A stretch of DNA of 64,000 bases from assembly GCA_946894095.1 (NCBI GenBank), contig OX335651.1:9508501-9572500 (forward strand), written 5' to 3'. The translations under genes and the position numbers were made by a program. The notes beneath the pieces were generated by a model that was given only the letters and a program-made list of their open reading frames with translations, was not told the DNA's origin and ran no database searches. How positions within the stretch are numbered: the stretch's first letter is position 1; each line of letters begins with the position of its first letter. Of the stretch, positions 54,201 to 63,799 are shown piece after piece. The DNA comes from Incurvaria masculella. Taxonomy: Eukaryota; Arthropoda; Insecta; Lepidoptera; Incurvariidae.

Positions 54201-56727
54201 TAAGTTGGAACAGTGGTTTTCAAATCATTAGCAAACTACGTTTGTATGGGAGGCGAAATTTTCAGGTGCTTACGGGCCGACCTTAACTCACCAGGGTGAA
54301 GCAGGCGACAACAAAGGTGGCTGCGAGCGGCCAGCTGGCCAGCGAGTCAGGCAGGTCGGTGGCCATGAGCGTGGCGAAGGTGCGACCTGAGAGCCACGCC
54401 GCCAGCATAGCCAGCGGGGACATCAGAATGATACCCAGTCCATCCGCCAGAAGCTGTTGGCAGTTCATTAAACTTATGACTCTTGCTAAAAAGTACCATT
54501 AAATCAGTACATCAACCTTCTCAATAACCTAGAATGAATAACATCAATAACCCATAATAAGCTTTGAGTCGCCTGTTGATCTGTGCATGGAAACGTTTGA
54601 GGTCAGGAACAATTCCCATCCTTAAAACAGAATAAGTAGTTCGTCAGTGTACCAGATTTTTAAGAATGCAACAAGCATGTAGAGGAGCTGACATGATTAG
54701 TGTAACCGTAAAACTGATGTCCACACATGAAACCTTGCATGAAGTAAATGAAATGAAATATTTTCCAATTAATTTGCTTGCAAAACCTTAGCGAAAGTAT
54801 ATATTTTTAATTAAAATTATTAATTGAAATGTTCGTTTATAAGAGTGTATGTTCCATACTTAAGCATGAAACCATTATCATCATTTAAGTAAGGGTAGTG
54901 ATGCTAAAGGTCTTCTTTGATTTTTATACACTCGGTAGACGTCTCTATCGACCACAATAAATTATATTTTATATTATTATATATTATATTATATATCACA
55001 ACACTTATTTATTTATTTATTATAATTTTTTTTTTATTTTGGAATTGGTCTCTACGGTTTTCAGGTATTTAAAATAAATATAAAGTCTGTGAAATTCAAG
55101 CTTTACAATCAAACATGAATCGGCGTCAAATCACCTGTTTCGGATTTTGTGTAACGGACCAGATAATGAAGGAGCTTGTTACTCCATACCGACGCACACA
55201 CCGGATGGAGTACTCGAACCCGCACAGCTCGCAGCGGGTGTTCCCAGACTCCGTGAGCCAACTCTCCAGGCACCGCACGTGCTGGGAGCCGATGGTGCCG
55301 CGGCACGAGCACGCGCTCACCAGGCTGCCCAGCTCTGTGCACAGGGCCTCGCCATCGTGGCAGATCCGACATGTATTCCCGACCGTCTCTGAGCTGCTGG
55401 TTCCCGTGCCGTGCTGCACTTTCATATGGTTCTGATCGTCTCCGTCAGATTTGCCTTTATCTGAAACGGCTTCAGTTTGATGGGAACTTGACAACTCAAA
55501 TTGACCTTTTTCAAGCTTTTTCGATTCCATCACGATAGCGTCTGATGCTTTTGATTTTTCTCTGTCCAAATGGAACGATGCATTTTTTCTGACAACATTG
55601 TGAAGACGTTGTGTATAAGGAATTGGTGATGTTTCCTCACTAAGATACACTTGAGTTACTTGCGCTATTTGACTAGGCAATGCTTTCGTTTTCATAGATT
55701 TATTATTTCGTTTCCTTCTACACGAGTATTGGGAGGAATAAGTGTCGTGATGTCTGCAGGAAACAATTTTCCACGAAACTTTAGGTTTTGACTGATTTGG
55801 GTCCTGATTAGGGACAATTAGTGAATGTTCGAACGATGCATTCAAAGCCATGTTTGAATTTCTTTGCTCACCGGCCGAGAAAACTTCCGTAATGGTTGAA
55901 GACAATGTGCTTAGTTTGTTACAATTATCTTGTGATCGATCCGAGTGGCATGAGTTTGTTGATTCCGCTTTTTTACTGACGTCGAAGCGTTGCTTGATCA
56001 GTCCACTGATCGTATCGCTATCGACAGGACGGATTTTATAGGGAGGTTTGGAGCATTCGCTCTGTCTCATATGTTGCATTGCTGATAAGGCTTCCGCGAG
56101 TATAGTATATCCAAATATGTCTAGACTCTCTGAATAATTTTGGAAATATCTGAAAGTAGAATTATGATAATAAATAAATATCTATCTGTGTGTATCTAAA
56201 TAAATATCTGAAAGAATAATGATTTACAGTTCTTCTCTGCGAGAATTGTAATTTCTGTGGAACCAATAACGCAAACAAAATGTTAAACGCGTGGAAGTCT
56301 TGTTTTCATGTGTATATTCTGTTTCACTCGTGAAATAGAACTCACCTCCATGAGAACGCCACATGGAAGGCTAATTGGGTGCGTGAGAACCATAGAAATA
56401 GGATCGCGCTGCGCGCGCATGCTAGGTCTATGGTGAGAACAGCGTCACAAAAGAGTCAGATGCCTACTTGATCCTTTTACTACTCAAGGTAAAATATCGA
56501 ATTGATTGTAGTTGCGTAGGAAGGAATTCCAATATTACTGCTTGATCTTACCTGAAACCAAAATCGAAAATTTTATGTAAACTTTATTTATACCGAAATG
56601 TATGTAATACGAAGCAAAAAGTGGTTCAATGCACTTACCTTTTACTTCGATGTTTATTATTCTTAATTGACATAAAAATTTGCTGTTTTCTATTTTTGCT
56701 TGTCCCATTTTTCATTACTTTGGACAT
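51273..56727 (-). CDS. Membrane-associated RING-CH E3 ubiquitin ligase (MARCH2/3 type), four exons
   Basis: Transfers ubiquitin to membrane proteins to control trafficking and turnover. Exons: 56,639-56,727 (ATG 56,727), 55,135-56,149, 54,292-54,453, 51,273-51,392 (TAA). Junction phases 2, 0, 0 match, with donors GTAAGT, GTGATT, GTGAGT. About 461 residues. Residues 1-289 are a long basic Ser/Lys-rich region. RING-CH at about 290-339 has CRIC, SACSC, HVRC and CELC, the C4HC3 pattern with His in fifth place. TM1 is about 369-391 (GLGIILMSPLAMLAAWL), TM2 about 409-430 (PLAATFVVACFTL then VCYYCWVM). After TM2, RHALGWWSWHRTQYDVRLL parallels the RYHCQLYSEWRKTNQKVRL of vertebrate MARCH2. The N-terminal extension is longer than in the roughly 250-residue vertebrate proteins. 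The terminal exon is one of four tandem copies; the copy used here is chosen because it has an intact acceptor and the MARCH2-like end followed by a stop. Family is secure; exon 4 choice is inferred. Confidence 0.87.
51393..51716 (-). repeat. Three further tandem copies of the RING-CH gene's last coding exon
   Basis: With the chosen exon this makes four units at 106-109-bp spacing; the plus-strand word TGTGCG(G/T)TGCCAGGACCA starts at 51,321, 51,430, 51,539 and 51,645. Copy D (entry 51,716 after CTACAG) and copy B (entry 51,501 after CCTGCAG) have AG acceptors in the right phase. Copy C has lost its AG and is the most diverged. Entering at D reads 78 codons to a stop, entering at B 117 codons, and entering at the first copy 39. 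All share the start VC(Y/D)YC and HALGWWSWHRTQ where that copy is read in frame. Confidence 0.85.
51727..52085. mobile_element. MITE with about 50-bp inverted repeats (CACCTAAATTGGCGTT), copy 1
   Basis: Left CAGTCTGAGTTCTCACCTAA and TTTACGGCAAACCGATTGAC, right complement through CGGTTTGCCGTTAACGCCAA to GGTGACAACTGGGACT. Inside: CTTCAAGCTGTCAAAGTCAA and AACGGCAACGTCGACGTATT. It directly abuts the upstream edge of the exon-copy array. Confidence 0.8.
52086..53027. other. RING-CH intron 3, no feature recognised
   Basis: AT-rich intronic sequence. Confidence 0.45.
53028..53081. repeat. Perfect 19-bp inverted repeat built from CGGGTTTATCGG words
   Basis: ATCGGTTAAACCCGATAAA (53,038-53,056) pairs exactly with TTTATCGGGTTTAACCGAT (53,063-53,081) across TCCGGG. 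The word CCGGGTTTATCGG also appears upstream at 53,030 as a direct repeat, so alternative hairpins are possible. Confidence 0.85.
53082..53609. other. RING-CH intron 3, no feature recognised
   Basis: An 84-codon minus frame at 53,224-53,478 was checked as a possible extra exon and does not resemble one. Confidence 0.4.
53610..53722. mobile_element. TTAA-flanked inverted-repeat element, short copy
   Basis: TTAA then GGTGGCCAAACCCGCTCAAC, an internal AGAGCGCAATAGCACGGTTT, and the end CGGGTTGGGCCACCT. It is the 25.2-kb element with most of its interior deleted; the right border reads CTAAA rather than CTTAA. Confidence 0.7.
53918..54283. mobile_element. Long-inverted-repeat MITE (CCCCATACAAA family), best copy
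   Basis: CTCCCCATACAAACGTAGTT, TACTAATCATTTGGAAACCG, AATATCAGGTAACAAATATC and GTGTCTGCATGCTTTTGTTT are mirrored by GGCATGCAGACACAGATATT, CAAATATCAAGTAAGTTGGA, TTTTCAAATCATTAGCAAAC and ACGTTTGTATGGGAGG. It lies just downstream of the exon-3 donor of the RING-CH gene. Confidence 0.75.
54454..55134. other. RING-CH intron 2
   Basis: AT-rich with (TATAT)n near 54,960-55,000. The acceptor is AACTGCCAACAG at its lower end. Confidence 0.6.
56150..56638. other. RING-CH intron 1
   Basis: The minus-strand acceptor TTCTACTTTCAG and donor GTAAGT bound it. Contains GCGCGCGCATGCTAGGTCTA, also present near 3,670-3,690. Confidence 0.65.
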
Positions 56728-56852
56728 TTTAATATTTTTTAGGAATGTTCCTTCCCATGTAAATTTCTCTTAATAATTTGACATTTAATTCAAAATGACA
56801 GACAGGTGAAGCCAATTTTGCTCCTCTTCAGGATCCTTCTTTTTGGTTCGTG

Positions 56853-57212
56853 TACAGAGTGGTCAGTCTGAGTTCTCACCTAAATTGGCGTTTACGGCAA
56901 ACCGATCGACTGGCGTTTTCTCCAAACTCCATAATTTTTTTTACTAGATATTCTGTGGTTTTACTTCTTCAAGCTGTCAAAGTCAAACGTGGACTTCCGA
57001 TTTGTATGAAAACGCGGAGTGGACGTAAACGGCAACGTCAACGTATTTACGGCAACGTTGAGTAAGCTGTTATATCAAGCTCGGACTCGCAAATGTTAGT
57101 TCGATTAACGCCCGCTGCGCGCGCTCTTCAATTTCTCCATACATTTATTTGAAAACGCCAGTCGATCGGTTTGCCGTAACGTCAATTTATGTGACAACTG
57201 AGACTACCGGCT
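56853..57212. mobile_element. MITE with CACCTAAATTGGCGTT inverted repeats, copy 2
   Basis: Collinear with 51,727-52,085 (GTGGTCAGTCTGAGTTCTCA, AACGGCAACGTCAACGTATT, GCGCGCTCTTCAATTTCTCC, CGATCGGTTTGCCGTAACGT). It lies about 130 bp upstream of the RING-CH start codon. Confidence 0.8.
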
Positions 57213-57780
57213 CAGTTCGCGGGACCTGTAAAGCTCGCGCCTGTACTCTATGCCATTTTTTCAAAAGCGTGTTTTGTACACGCGAGGTGCATTTCAGTTT
57301 GGCGCATACCGTATCTAACACATTTCGCCAATGTCAAAGTTCATAGCTATCGATCAGAAAACCTGTCGAAGACCCGAGGGCAGGAAGTATAGTTTCAGAC
57401 TAAGTTATAGACTAAGTTAAGCCACGCCATCACGGTGACTTCGTCGCTATAGTAAGAGAGACTTGCCCCTATTACACGAAGAGACGGCCGAGTTAATTAA
57501 TGTTCAAACACGTAACTTTTAGTGAACTGCGCGGAGTTGCTTCCATACTGTCCATACAAAGTGACGTGTTTAATCATACGTTGACGTTGAATTTGATTTT
57601 TTGTGTTTTCGTGCACTTGGTTCTTAGATTCTTCCCCTTTATTCGATGTAACGACATGAAAACACGTGAATGTACTGAAATGGGCATAGCCGCAAGCCAG
57701 TAGTTGCACTAATTACGAAAGTGAGTGCTTAAGGTACTTGTGTAAACTGCTTGGGTCCGGGGCATAGCTCGTGGTCTGTT
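57213..57780. other. No gene recognised
   Basis: Frames of 67-70 codons overlap on both strands at 57.5-57.7 kb without any recognisable domain. Confidence 0.4.
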
Positions 57781-57982
57781 GGGGTCGCCTTCATAACGTC
57801 CAAAAAGGATAAGGTCCAAAACCCAGAACGTCCAAAAGTATGTGTTTTTCGTGTGGTTTATAAAATGCATATAATCTAACCTAACCTAACCTAACCTAAT
57901 TAAAAATATCCGTATACGTAAGTATTTTGGACGGTGTGGGTTTTGGACCTTGTGCTTTTTGGACTTTATGATGCGTCCCCGT
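57781..57982. mobile_element. Inverted-repeat element with a (CCTAA)n core, copy 3
   Basis: Left GTCGCCTTCATAACGTCCAA and AGGTCCAAAACCCAGAACGT; right GGGTTTTGGACCTTGTGCTT and GGACTTTATGATGCG; core TCTAACCTAACCTAACCTAA. Confidence 0.82.
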
Positions 57983-58082
57983 CTGTTGTATGTTGTACCC
58001 ACCAGCAATGGAAAGGCTGCAATGTTGAAGCATTGCGTGCGGTGTCGCTTTTGGCATTTTGAAAATAGGATTCGATATAAGG

Positions 58083-58170
58083 AATGTGACATGTGTGTAT
58101 GTATAATCGACCGTGAAGCAAGACACATTAATTAAAGAAGCAAGGCTGACCCGAACCAGCAAAACATACA
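58083..58170. repeat. Fragment of the ATAATCGACCGTGAAG repeat
   Basis: AATGTGACATGTGTGTATGT, ATAATCGACCGTGAAGCAAG, ACACATTAATTAAAGAAGCA. Confidence 0.6.
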
Positions 58171-58479
58171 TATCATTCGCGGGTATTGCGTCTATACCAA
58201 TTTAGCCACTGTCTGTATACCCATAATTTGGAATTCTCCTACAGTCCCTTCTCCCCTAATGAATGCCTCCTGCTAACACAGTATTTAAGATTATACCTAC
58301 TTACATTTATTTAACGCTTCATCTGCGTTGCGGACATTGACTGCAAAATTGAAAATTCAAACATATTGCCGTCGTCACCAAAATCGTATTTGATCAGACG
58401 CTAGAGCCCAGTCCTAGGTTGACTTAAATAAATATACTTTTTCGTGCTAAGCAGTTACGCCGCTTATTTCAAGAAATGT

Positions 58480-58620
58480 GACATGCATGCATATTTGATC
58501 GACCGTGAAGCAAGGACACATTAATTAAAGAAAGAGCCCAGTAAAAAGAACTACTTTACGAATATACTGCAAGGCACAATCCTTGGAGTAAGCAACATAC
58601 CTGTTTGGTACGAAAAAGTG
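58480..58620. repeat. Second fragment of the same repeat
   Basis: GACCGTGAAGCAAGGACACA, TTAATTAAAGAAAGAGCCCA, TAAAAAGAACTACTTTACGA, as at 35.6 kb in reverse. Confidence 0.6.
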
Positions 58621-58632
58621 TATCATCACTAC

Positions 58633-59455
58633 TCACTACATAGTATAAAACAAAGTCGCTTTCTCTGTCCCTATATCCCTATATCCCTATGTATGCTTAA
58701 ATCTTTAAAACTACCCCACGGATTTTGATGCGGTTTTTTTTAATAGATAGAGTGATTAAAGAGGAAGGTTTATATGTATAATAACATCCATTAAATATTG
58801 GAGAAATACTGTTATTTTTGAGGTTTCCAATGTGATGTCGTAAAAATTTAAATTTTTCCCGCTTACATTGCAACCGCAGGCTGAACCCTACGAGATTTAT
58901 CAATATAATGCACTAAGTATTGTACACATTGAAAAGGTCTACAGAAAACTTCGCGATGGTATATGTCTATCTCTTATGGATATTCCACAATAATATTTTT
59001 TTGTCATTTACTTTTTACGACCAATAATGGCTAATTTTCGAAGCGATTTTAACCAATACAGCATTAATCCTTAATTAATTAAATACCTTAAATACATTGT
59101 TGATTTAATATAGATCGATTTGGCCCTTACAGTATGTGATTTAAATGAATATTTTCGAAGATATTACAGATTTAATAATTGCTGGACGCAGCGTTTGCGG
59201 CGGTACCGGCCGGTCGGGACGGCGGGAGCGTGCCTATAAATAGTGCGTCGGAGGCCGCGGTTCTCCCTATAGCACTTTGAATTTAGCAGCGATCGGTCTA
59301 ATAATAATATCGAAGTTTTTTTTAATTTCAAATATTTCAATGTTTCCTACATGACTCTACGTAATAAGGGTTTATTTGTGTATCATTGTGTCAAAATAAT
59401 ATTGTTTTAAATGATATTATGCCCGTGCAAAGCCGGGACAGGCTGCTAGTTTACT
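58633..59455 (-). repeat. Interspersed repeat, uninterrupted copy
   Basis: Reverse of 30,111-31,215 without the MITE. The GC-rich part includes GTGCCTATAAATAGTGCGTC, a TATA-like word. Ends are ATAGTATAAAACAAAGTCGC and AAAGCCGGGACAGGCTGCTA. Confidence 0.8.
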
Positions 59456-60284
59456 TATAATTCGGTTTCTTCATATTTGAACATTTACCATTGAAATATT
59501 ATCATTGTACAGAACATTCATACTGGTTCAAGGTTTAACAATTAAAAAATATAAAAATTTAGGTCTTAGAAAATTTTTCTTTAGAATTGGGCTAAAGCAA
59601 ATATTTGAGGAAGCGAATGTCAAGTTATAATGTCGGCCCGTCTTTGATGAAGCCAGATATAATTATTCGCCATCCGTTTGCTGTTGCCTGTCAAAGGAGG
59701 ATTGAAGTCGATGAAAAAATCGTACAGAAAATATCTTCTAAAATCCTCCAACGCATATATCAGCAATACCCAACTAAACCTAGTAAAGGTTTAGTTGGGT
59801 ATTATGCATTTGCCCGGATATAACGTTAAAAAATATTTTTTTGGTTTATGAAACGGATATAATATTAAATAAAATATACAGAGCGATTTGTAAATATGTG
59901 CAGTAGTAAATTAAAATCAATCCCTACTAAAATAAGGAATCCTTACTGAAACATTTATATTTGTGCTTTCTAGTAATTTTGTTAAATTACCATTCATAAA
60001 TACCAAATAAAACAAATCTTAACCTATTAACAATATCTACCTGATATATGTATATTATTATTTAACTCTGGTCGCCGTTATAAACTAGACATAGGTAAAT
60101 AGTGAAATATCAAATATATAAAATAAAATATCGTTAATGTACATTTATCACAGTTCTAAAGTAGCTTAAATAGCTAATGATAGATACTAATGTTTCCTCG
60201 TATGTTTATTCATCGTAATCTAAATTTTAAAAACCTAGGAAATTATTTCCCTTGGAAGTTCTATGTTCTAAAATAATATTTGTG
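59456..60284. other. No gene; one short hairpin
   Basis: 59,765-59,780 and 59,788-59,803 form a perfect 16-bp stem (AATACCCAACTAAACC) around a 7-nt loop. A 72-codon frame ends there and is not recognisable. Confidence 0.5.
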
Positions 60285-60560
60285 TAGTTGTATCTTATAT
60301 CTATTAATATGTTTAAGTGTATGTACATATTTGTATGTAATTTATTTTAATATATAAATCCTTATTTTTAGGTCAGTTAATATTTTCGCTAATTCATTTT
60401 GTTGTACGTTTATTTTTTTGCCCGCCTCACTGCACCTCTCCTACATCTCTAAGGTTGAATGGTAGAGAATGCCTTATGGCATTAATTTCCGCCTTTTTGT
60501 ACCGTATGGCTGCAAATAAAGTATTTTTTCATTTCATTTTTTCATTTCATTTCATTTCAA
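60285..60560 (+). mobile_element. 5'-truncated LINE 3' end, second copy
   Basis: Collinear with 2,283-2,600: AAGTGTATGTACATATTTGT, GGCATTAATTTCCGCCTTTT, TGGCTGCAAATAAAGTATTT, then a (TTTCA)n tail. Confidence 0.72.
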
Positions 60561-60639
60561 GTGCAAATAACGTTTGTTATTGTGTTGATAGAGGTCAATA
60601 TTATTACCATGCCTATTGTCAGCACTGCTAACGTCACAA

Positions 60640-60975
60640 AGATTGGTAGCATAACTCTAAGGGTTAGTTATGTTACCATATAATAAATAGTTGTAGCAGA
60701 AACTAAGATTAACGGAAAGTAGTACTTTGTGACATCACTTGGCATTACTTTGAGATTTCGTTCATACAAACTGTGTCAAATTGACGTCACAAAGTACTAC
60801 ATTCGTTACTACTCTACGTTAAATACTTGTCAAATTAGTGCTAAGCCAAAGTATCCCTTCCGACTGTCAGTTTTGACAAATGTATGGAACTAATGTCAAA
60901 TTTGACAGTTGGAAGCTATACTTTGGCTAAGCCAAGCACGAGTAAGCATTAGAATTTGAGCATTAGTTTCGATTA
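60640..60975. repeat. Inverted-repeat debris related to the 10.0-kb MITE
   Basis: GTAGTACTTTGTGACATCAC pairs with TTGACGTCACAAAGTACTAC. Next to it, GCTAAGCCAAAGTAT...ATACTTTGGCTAAGCCAAGC repeats the inner stem of the 10,027-10,314 element. Confidence 0.6.
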
Positions 60976-62160
60976 CGACTATTTATCTCAGCGTAATAGT
61001 CTACCACGACTCATCGTGGCCCATGCCAAAATTATAGTAAACGGTACATGCTCAGGTAAGTAATTCGAAGGAATTTAGCTTCACCCATAACCTACCTCCT
61101 TACCAGTGCTCCTTACTTACTCAGCATTGTTTGTTGAAGTTGCGCAGGGAACACTCATAAACAAAGAAAGTTCTTAGTTTTAGCTTAGTGCTGGCACTGA
61201 ATATATGTACTACGCTGCTGCGGGGAACATGCGCGTTATTCACAAAAGCTTCATGACAAAAGGCCCCTGCAGTAAGATGGACCGCTGGTTTTGTTATGTG
61301 GATGCATACTGTAGCGACGTGCAGAGCGACATCTACATAAAATGTACCTTTTTATTTTGGATATTTGGTTAATTTTCGGATTCAATAGATCCGCGCGCAG
61401 AACATAGTATCATCTTGCTAAAAAGGTATACATCAATTAACCGTTTTACATTTCAAGATATTTGCTTAGTTCGATAAAAAATGCGTCCTACATCAGATTT
61501 TTCTACGATACTTAATACGATATCGAAAGAACGAAAATTCGTTTATTTGTTTCTTTTTTGCATTAAATTAAGTACATCGTAATGTTAAAAAATAAATATC
61601 AGTAGACAAAATGGACCCATCGCAGCATATGCTATAGATAATGTAATTATGGTGGATTGACATGTCTCTCAGAAGAAAAAATACCTATTGTAGAATATAA
61701 ATAAACACGAATTACTAAAAGTGTTGCCAAGCGCAAAATTTAACCACGGCTGGACCCATTCGGTTGTTTTTTTTCAAACATTTGTTGCAGCCCGAGGAAT
61801 GTGCTTATATGGATGATTTTTAGCTATAGTAGGGCCCGGACGTGGCGCTATTGTCGAGACCCGGTTTTTTTAAACTGACCGTTCGAATAACACGCCCTCG
61901 AAGTTGAAACCACATATTACCGGACTCCACTAGGGTGAATGTCCGAAACGAAATCGGCCCCCCATGATATAAATGAATCCCAGCCGGGTATCTACTTTAT
62001 GATATGAATCCCAGCCGGGTATCTCAGCTGGTTTAATATAAATATGGTAAAAATGCACGCTCACTTTGTAAATATTACTCCTGGGATTTCTCCACGAATT
62101 CAAAAGATTCGTTGCAATATCAATTCCACATACTTATTCTTTTTTTAATTGGACATGGAT
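60976..62160. other. No gene recognised; one short direct duplication
   Basis: GAATCCCAGCCGGGTATCT occurs twice about 35 bp apart near 61,975-62,022. Otherwise unannotated. Confidence 0.4.
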
Positions 62161-62164
62161 GGAA

Positions 62165-62270
62165 TACCACACTGTACGTCGGATATTAGTCTAATAAACC
62201 ACATGGGAACTAGGTGCCATTCCAGGACCTTCCTTACATTGCTCGGCTACATTGAACTGGATGGTAAACT
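62165..62270 (-). mobile_element. SINE 3' fragment
   Basis: ACATGGGAACTAGGTGCCAT, CCAGGACCTTCCTTACATTG, CTACATTGAACTGGATGG. Confidence 0.65.
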
Positions 62271-62274
62271 ACTA

Positions 62275-62500
62275 CGGGCGATAACTGTTTGCATGCTCCT
62301 AATATTTTACTAGGTTTTTGAAATGTTGGATTCTAAAATATACTGTCAAAATCTACGTCTGTATGTTTTATTTTTTTTAATATACCTTTAAGATTGGAAA
62401 AAAGTTGTTTTTTTGTAACTTTCATTTTAGATTTTTTTCAAAATACATTTATTTAGAAAAAAATCCGGACATAAACTTTATCAAGTGATTTTTTTATCAA
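62275..62500 (+). repeat. Interspersed repeat, third copy of the 8.3-kb family
   Basis: GGGCGATAACTGTTTGCATG, TTGGATTCTAAAATATACTG, TCAAAATCTACGTCTGTATG. Confidence 0.6.
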
Positions 62501-63320
62501 AATCTAACTACTTTCAGGGGTAGGGAAACGTTATGGCCTGGAAGACGTTTTCGTTAGTCGGCAGTCGCCACGCAAAATTGTGCCTTGCCCAATGGAAAAA
62601 GTATGCAATTCCTAAAATTTCCATATCTTAAATTTCCACTGCCTTCACGACACCCTTAAAAACCGCGCGCAAGCCTCAAGATCTACGGTTTTACCTAACA
62701 ACCGAATATTCTGTCAAGTCCAGAATTTCTCTAGCGCAGCCACTGTAGCCAGCGAAGTGTGATAGGTGCTCGGTCGGGCGGACTCGCCTGCAGGAGAAAT
62801 TCATTTCCTTTCTCAATAGCCCCATTGTGGTCAGCGCTCGTTCTTTTTCTGGGAAATTGCCACGCTTCGTGCTGGAAATATTCGACAATTTCCTTTTTAA
62901 AATTAAATATTGAGAATCGGATTTAAGTCTCGGCGCCTTTCTTAATATGGTGATGTCGAATACATGTTTAATTCATTTATTGATTGCAGCTACTGTTAAA
63001 GAAATATGAATGACCCTTGAGATGAAAACTCTGAATTTGATTTTATTAATTACGTTTCGTTTAGGATTTTAGGTTATCAATGTAGAATGGGCTTTTGAAT
63101 TGCTGCCTTTTTTTTGCAAAATGCGTATTTAACTAAATGTAGACGGCGCGATTATCTAAAAAAATAAACATATTGCTGGCGCCGAAAGTGACCGAACATA
63201 ATCAAAGAACCAATACAGAACGTTAAAAATCTCATGAGCTTACTCATGAGATTTTTAAAATTACATCTTCAATTTAATTTTATCATGGTTGAATTTAACA
63301 TTATGTTTAAGACGTAAAAA
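62501..63320. other. No gene; one short hairpin
   Basis: 63,223-63,238 (TTAAAAATCTCATGAG) pairs perfectly with 63,243-63,258 across CTTA. A 65-codon minus frame at 62,691-62,888 is GC-richer than its flanks but unrecognised. Confidence 0.45.
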
Positions 63321-63321
63321 G

Positions 63322-63650
63322 CTCAGGGGCCCGGGCGAGGTCATGCGTTCAAACCCTGTCCCGTTCACGCCCCCTGTCCGTTTAACTTTGTGTAAGTTGG
63401 ATTGGTGCATTTCGTAATAAATGCGACTTGTTCCATGGTTCGGAATCCAAACTGTAGCTCGAAGGGAGTCTACTAGGCGCCCGCCCAAAAGCCCCGTTCT
63501 AGTACTATAGCATATTTTCCACCCAGTTCAATGTAGCCCTGCTTATAAAGGAAAGATATTGGCACGTCACCTAAGTCCTTCGAGAATGCGGTGTGTTGGG
63601 CAAATATCATGACGGTATTGTGGTATGAGCCATTCATGTCGTTACATAAA
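63322..63650 (+). mobile_element. SINE, diverged near-complete copy
   Basis: CGGGCGAGGTCATGCGTTCA then AACCCTGTCCCGTTC (B-box side), TTCCATGGTTCGGAATCCAA, TTCAATGTAGCCCTGCTTAT, ATCATGACGGTATTGTGGTA. Confidence 0.72.
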
Positions 63651-63799
63651 TAAATAACTTGGTTCCACCGAATTTATTATAATTTCGTAATATTCTCTGA
63701 CCTTGTGCTAGGTTTTAAGATAAGTATTGCATGAATATTGTTATTATTATTATACTGTATATATTTATTTGCAGGTTTTTTAAAATTATTTTTACATTT

